Shown here: positions 62,001 through 64,000 of the stretch, in pieces
Position numbering within the stretch: the stretch's first letter is position 1
Layout of the letters: each line of letters begins with the position of its first letter
NCBI GenBank assembly: GCA_023957315.1
Contig: JAMLHE010000001.1
Coordinates: 248,001-312,000, forward strand
Direction: 5' to 3'
DNA from: Candidatus Kapaibacterium sp.
Lineage (GTDB): Bacteria > Bacteroidota > Ignavibacteria > Kapaibacteriales > UBA2268
Length of the DNA stretch: 64,000 bases
The notes under the pieces: generated by a model
Database searches by the model: none
What the model was told of the DNA's origin: nothing
Seen by the model: only the letters and a program-made list of their open reading frames with translations
Position numbers and translations under genes: made by a program

Positions 62001-62650
62001 GTGGCGACGGTTGGGCTTATGACATCGGTTACGGTGGATTAGACCACGTATTGGCATCCGGTAAAAATGTGAATATCTTAGTTCTCGATACCGAAGTATA
62101 TTCAAATACCGGAGGTCAGACTTCAAAAGCAACACCTTTAAGTGCAGTAGCAAAATTCTCAGCCGGTGGCAAAGCAACTCAGAAGAAAGATTTAGGTTCG
62201 ATGGCGATGGCTTACGGCAATGTCTATGTAGCATCGGTAGCCTTCGGAGCTAAAGACGAGCATACTTTGAAAGCATTCCTCGAAGCTGAAGCCCATGATG
62301 GTCCTTCGATAATCATTGCATATAGTCATTGTATCGCTCACGGTATTGATATGAGCCGCCCACTTGCACAACACAAACTTGCAGTTGATTCGGGTCAATG
62401 GTTACTTTACAGATACAATCCGAATCTGGTTGACCAAGGTAAAAATCCTTTGATTTTAGATTCGAAGCAACCAAAAATTGGCGTTCGTGAGTTTATGCAA
62501 AGCGAAGGAAGATTCCAAATGTTGATGAAGAGCAACCCCAAAGTAGCAGAAGTTTTATTCAAAACTGCACAAGAACAAGTGAACGAAAGATTCGCTAAAT
62601 ATAAATTCATGGCTGAACGTACTAATGCTCCTGTTGAAGAGCAAAAATAA
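59069..62650 (+). CDS. nifJ: Pyruvate:ferredoxin (flavodoxin) oxidoreductase, single-chain NifJ type
   Basis: The 1193-residue single-chain enzyme oxidises pyruvate to acetyl-CoA + CO2 with ferredoxin, or the reverse in reducing lineages. It has the domain I pyruvate site (FITIDGNEAAAYVMYRVNEV, ITPSSNMGEWADEW), domain III with FGLGSDGTVGANKNSIK-like sequence, and a two-cluster ferredoxin domain with CTQCGKCAFVCPHA (Cys697 on) and CTGCGVCVEVCPA (Cys755 on). The thiamine diphosphate domain has ACAGCGETPYIK and GGDGWAYDIGYGGLDHVLAS (from 978). AAAGG precedes the ATG at 59069; the frame is open to a TTG at 59051. It forms a unit with the DHOD-like gene and faces korA just beyond. Confidence 0.96.
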   Translation: MKEREFITIDGNEAAAYVMYRVNEVCAIYPITPSSNMGEWADEWASKGYKNIWGNIPEVCEMQSEGGAAGAVHGSLQAGALTTTFTASQGLLLKIPNMYKIAGELTSTVFNITARSLATHALSIFGDHSDIMAARGTGFAFLGAASVQEVMDFALISQAATLRSRIPFLHFFDGFRTSHEVSKIEVIPDEVMKKLITDDLVQAHRNRCLTPDKPVLRGTAQNPDVFFQNRETINKYYQGCPDIVQDVMNEFGDLTGRYYKLFEYVGAPDAEEVVILMASGCETVQSTVETLNKQGRKVGMLKIRLFRPFDFKRMLEALPATVKKIAVLDRTKEPGAPAEPLYLDVVFGLNQGLELGYGSIKEMPKVIGGRFGLSSKEFTPAMVKGVYDNLALDNPKNNFTVGINDDVTFTSIDYDPSFDIEADNVVRAMFYGLGSDGTVGANKNSIKIIGENTNNYAQGYFVYDSKKAGAVTVSHLRFGPDVIRAPYLISTANFIGCHQTVFLEKFDMIKNLRPGGVFLVNTPVHMNEVWDSLPKSQQKQIIEKKIKLYAIDAQTVAEQSGMGRRINTVMQVCFFAISGVLPREEAIEAIKDSIRKTYGRKGEEIVAMNIQAVDNTLENLHEIAVPNEATSSFDLHAPVSAKSPAFVHDVLGQIIAGNGDFLPVSAFPQDGTYPTDTAKWEKRNIALEIPVWDMDTCTQCGKCAFVCPHATIRIKVYDPKYLENAPETFKYTDAKDKNWKANGWKYSIQVAPEDCTGCGVCVEVCPAKNKSNVSLRALNMENQIPLRQPEAENWDFFLQIPDLDRTQVNINNIRSQQVLLPLFEFSGACAGCGETPYIKLMSQLFGDRAIVANATGCSSIYGGNLPTTPWAKNLDGRGPAWSNSLFEDNAEFGLGYRLAIDKQKEVAVFLLEKLADELGADFANELINASQKDEQEIADQRAKVEILKEKLNKINDPLAKRLATVADYLVKKSVWIVGGDGWAYDIGYGGLDHVLASGKNVNILVLDTEVYSNTGGQTSKATPLSAVAKFSAGGKATQKKDLGSMAMAYGNVYVASVAFGAKDEHTLKAFLEAEAHDGPSIIIAYSHCIAHGIDMSRPLAQHKLAVDSGQWLLYRYNPNLVDQGKNPLILDSKQPKIGVREFMQSEGRFQMLMKSNPKVAEVLFKTAQEQVNERFAKYKFMAERTNAPVEEQK

Positions 62651-62655
62651 ATCCG

Positions 62656-62675
62656 GAAGCGGAGCAATCCGCTTC
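62656..62675 (+). other. Intercistronic hairpin with GCAA tetraloop between nifJ and the DHOD-like gene
   Basis: GAAGCGGA-GCAA-TCCGCTTC is a perfect 8-bp stem with a GNRA loop. No T tract follows, so it is more likely an mRNA processing or stability element than a terminator. Confidence 0.6.
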
Positions 62676-62717
62676 TATAATTCTATTGAAAATTAAAAAA
62701 TTTAATTGGAGTAAATT

Positions 62718-63716
62718 ATGGACTTGAAAACAAAATACATGGGCATGACTCTTAAGTCGCCACTTGTCGTATCTGCTTCGCCATTATCAAGAACTTTGGA
62801 CGGTATCAAGAAAATCGAAGATGCCGGCGCTTCAGCTCTCGTGATGTATTCAATCTTCGAAGAGCAAATCAAATTCGACCAAAAGGAACTCTTTTATCAT
62901 ACCACACAAGGTACAGAAGCTTTTGCGGAATCATTGAGCTATTTTCCCGATACAAGTGACTACAATCTTGGTCCGGACGAATATCTTGAGCTTATTCGCA
63001 AAGCAAAAGAAAGTGTGAAAATCCCTGTCATTGCCAGTATTAACGGCACTACAGTAGGTGGATGGACTGACTTTGCAAAGCAAATGCAAGGTGCCGGTGC
63101 CGATGCTATCGAATTGAATATTTACAATATCCCAACCGATTTGGACAAAACAGGTGCAGAAATCGAAAACGATTATGTAGAAATCCTGAAATCTGTGAAA
63201 GCAGCTGTCAGCATTCCTGTCGCACTCAAACTTAGCCCATTTTTCTCGAATATGGCAAATATGGCTAAAAGATTTGATGCCGCAGGTGCAGATGCACTTG
63301 TCCTATTCAATCGCTTTTATCAACCCGATATTAATTTGGAAGAACTCGAAGTAGAGCCACATATAATATTGAGCAACCCAACCGATTTGCGTTTGCCAAT
63401 GAGATGGATTGCGATACTTAAGGGCAGAATCTTCTCTGACCTCGCAGCTACAAGTGGCATCCACTACGGCGAAGATGTAATCAAAATGATGCTCGTTGGA
63501 GCTAACGTTACTATGCTTTGTTCTACATTACTCCGCTACGGTGTAGATTATATCAAAGACATCGAAGAAGAAATGGTAGAATGGATGACCGAACACGAAT
63601 ACGAATCAATTATGCAAATGCAAGGAAGTATGAGCCAACTCAACATCCCCGACCCAAGTTCTTACGAAAGAGCCCAATATATGAAAGCTTTGAATAATTA
63701 CGTATTGAATTATTGA
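62718..63716 (+). CDS. Dihydroorotate dehydrogenase-like flavoprotein
   Basis: The 332-residue TIM-barrel protein is related to class 1 dihydroorotate dehydrogenases (FMN): MGMTLKSPLVVSASPLSRTL at the start, IPVIASINGTTVGGW, GAGADAIELNIYNIP, IPVALKLSPFFSNMANMAK and GANVTMLCSTLLRYG. Several active-site residues of true PyrD (Asn/Lys/Cys in the usual places) are not clearly conserved. A gene of this kind is frequently found next to nifJ in anaerobic bacteria, so a role with pyruvate oxidoreductase rather than pyrimidine synthesis is likely but not proven. Confidence 0.85.
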   Translation: MDLKTKYMGMTLKSPLVVSASPLSRTLDGIKKIEDAGASALVMYSIFEEQIKFDQKELFYHTTQGTEAFAESLSYFPDTSDYNLGPDEYLELIRKAKESVKIPVIASINGTTVGGWTDFAKQMQGAGADAIELNIYNIPTDLDKTGAEIENDYVEILKSVKAAVSIPVALKLSPFFSNMANMAKRFDAAGADALVLFNRFYQPDINLEELEVEPHIILSNPTDLRLPMRWIAILKGRIFSDLAATSGIHYGEDVIKMMLVGANVTMLCSTLLRYGVDYIKDIEEEMVEWMTEHEYESIMQMQGSMSQLNIPDPSSYERAQYMKALNNYVLNY

Positions 63717-63742
63717 TTAAATTTGTAATTAGCAATGTAAAA

Positions 63743-63785
63743 TTGTCATTCTTATCATCTTTATGGTAAGAATGACAAAATTTTT
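63743..63785 (+). terminator. Rho-independent terminator after the DHOD-like gene
   Basis: TTGTCATTCTTA (63743-63754) and TAAGAATGACAA (63767-63778) form a perfect 12-bp stem with a 12-nt loop, followed by a short T tract (63781-63785). Confidence 0.85.
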
Positions 63786-63865
63786 GCGACTAAAACCAAT
63801 ACATTGCTCAACAGTTATATTAGAAGTTAAGTTATTTGCTTGTTTAAAAAATAAAAAAGTTTGAC

Positions 63866-64000
63866 ATGGAACAGCAATTTGTAGAAGTCGAAAAAGCTGT
63901 AATTCGATTTGCCGGAGACTCCGGTGATGGCATGCAGCTGACAGGAACTCAATTCTCGGATACTTCCGCAGAAATGGGTAACATCGTTAACACCTTTCCT
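63866..64000 (+). CDS. korA: 2-oxoacid:ferredoxin oxidoreductase subunit alpha (KorA-like), N-terminal part (cut by window edge)
   Basis: The first 45 codons include [20 protein letters not shown] and a continuation [19 protein letters not shown]. This is the N-terminal gamma domain of KorA-type alpha subunits (G-D-S-G-D-G motif, FxD-x-Sx-x-GN-x-x-x-TFP). The enzyme makes or uses 2-oxoglutarate with ferredoxin and CoA. The rest, and the beta subunit, lie beyond the window. A terminator and a gap of about 150 bp separate it from the nifJ unit. Confidence 0.88.
   Translation, partial: MEQQFVEVEKAVIRFAGDSGDGMQLTGTQFSDTSAEMGNIVNTFP

Overview
The window is a 64 kb piece of an A+T-rich bacterial chromosome. 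The cell is probably a Gram-negative member of the Bacteroidota/Chlorobiota (FCB) group, perhaps an Ignavibacteria- or Kapabacteria-like lineage. Supporting signs are several large signal-peptide proteins ending in type IX secretion (Por) sorting domains, a DUF1573 protein, many outer-membrane beta-barrels, and anaerobic ferredoxin-linked enzymes (NifJ-type pyruvate:ferredoxin oxidoreductase and the start of a 2-oxoacid:ferredoxin oxidoreductase). The lineage is inferred; no rRNA gene is present.

Layout. 1-5.9 kb: the start of a surface protein running off the left edge, pyruvate phosphate dikinase, a methyltransferase and a DUF58 protein. 5.9-20 kb: a UmuD/LexA-like protein, dnaX, bcp, a tatD fused in frame to an outer-membrane protein, upp, a POT transporter, a BNR-repeat T9SS protein, lon, a BadF/BadG-type kinase, an rlmL-like methyltransferase and an alkyladenine glycosylase. 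20-29 kb: envelope proteins, a lone MNT nucleotidyltransferase between two repeat elements, tRNA-Thr(UGU), gmhA, engB, a frameshifted pbpC and a large T9SS protein. 29-43 kb: DUF1573, an operon of response regulator, MazG-like and DksA/TraR-like genes, another T9SS protein, a zinc ABC transporter (znuA frameshifted), a LysM lytic transglycosylase, a sugar-1-phosphate nucleotidyltransferase, and metK-ahcY.

43.1-54.2 kb looks like an accessory region. It begins with a two-gene module of a RecQ-type helicase fused to a phosphoribosyltransferase plus a DprA-like protein. Next come two dispersed repeat elements and a TetR-TolC-MFP-RND efflux operon. That operon is interrupted by a four-helix-bundle (23S intervening-sequence-like) gene and by two heptanucleotide tandem arrays. 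A class II Fic protein closes the region against rsmH. 54.2-64 kb returns to core genes: mraZ-rsmH with an MraZ-box-like repeat but no further dcw genes, a large Ig-repeat T9SS protein, nifJ, a dihydroorotate-dehydrogenase-like gene and the start of korA.

The observations most worth follow-up are these. (i) The RecQ-PRTase/DprA pair resembles PRTase/DprA anti-phage toxin-antitoxin modules with a helicase added. (ii) In the 7-bp arrays every one of 47 units carries a stop codon on the operon's coding strand, and the three unit variants correspond to TAA, TGA and TAG; two efflux genes take their last codons and stop from the arrays. (iii) Two repeat elements that lie 5 nt apart at 46.2 kb bracket the MNT gene at 21.9-22.4 kb, which looks like an empty and a filled site. 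(iv) The C-terminus of TatD is also the start of the signal peptide of the outer-membrane protein that follows it in the same frame.
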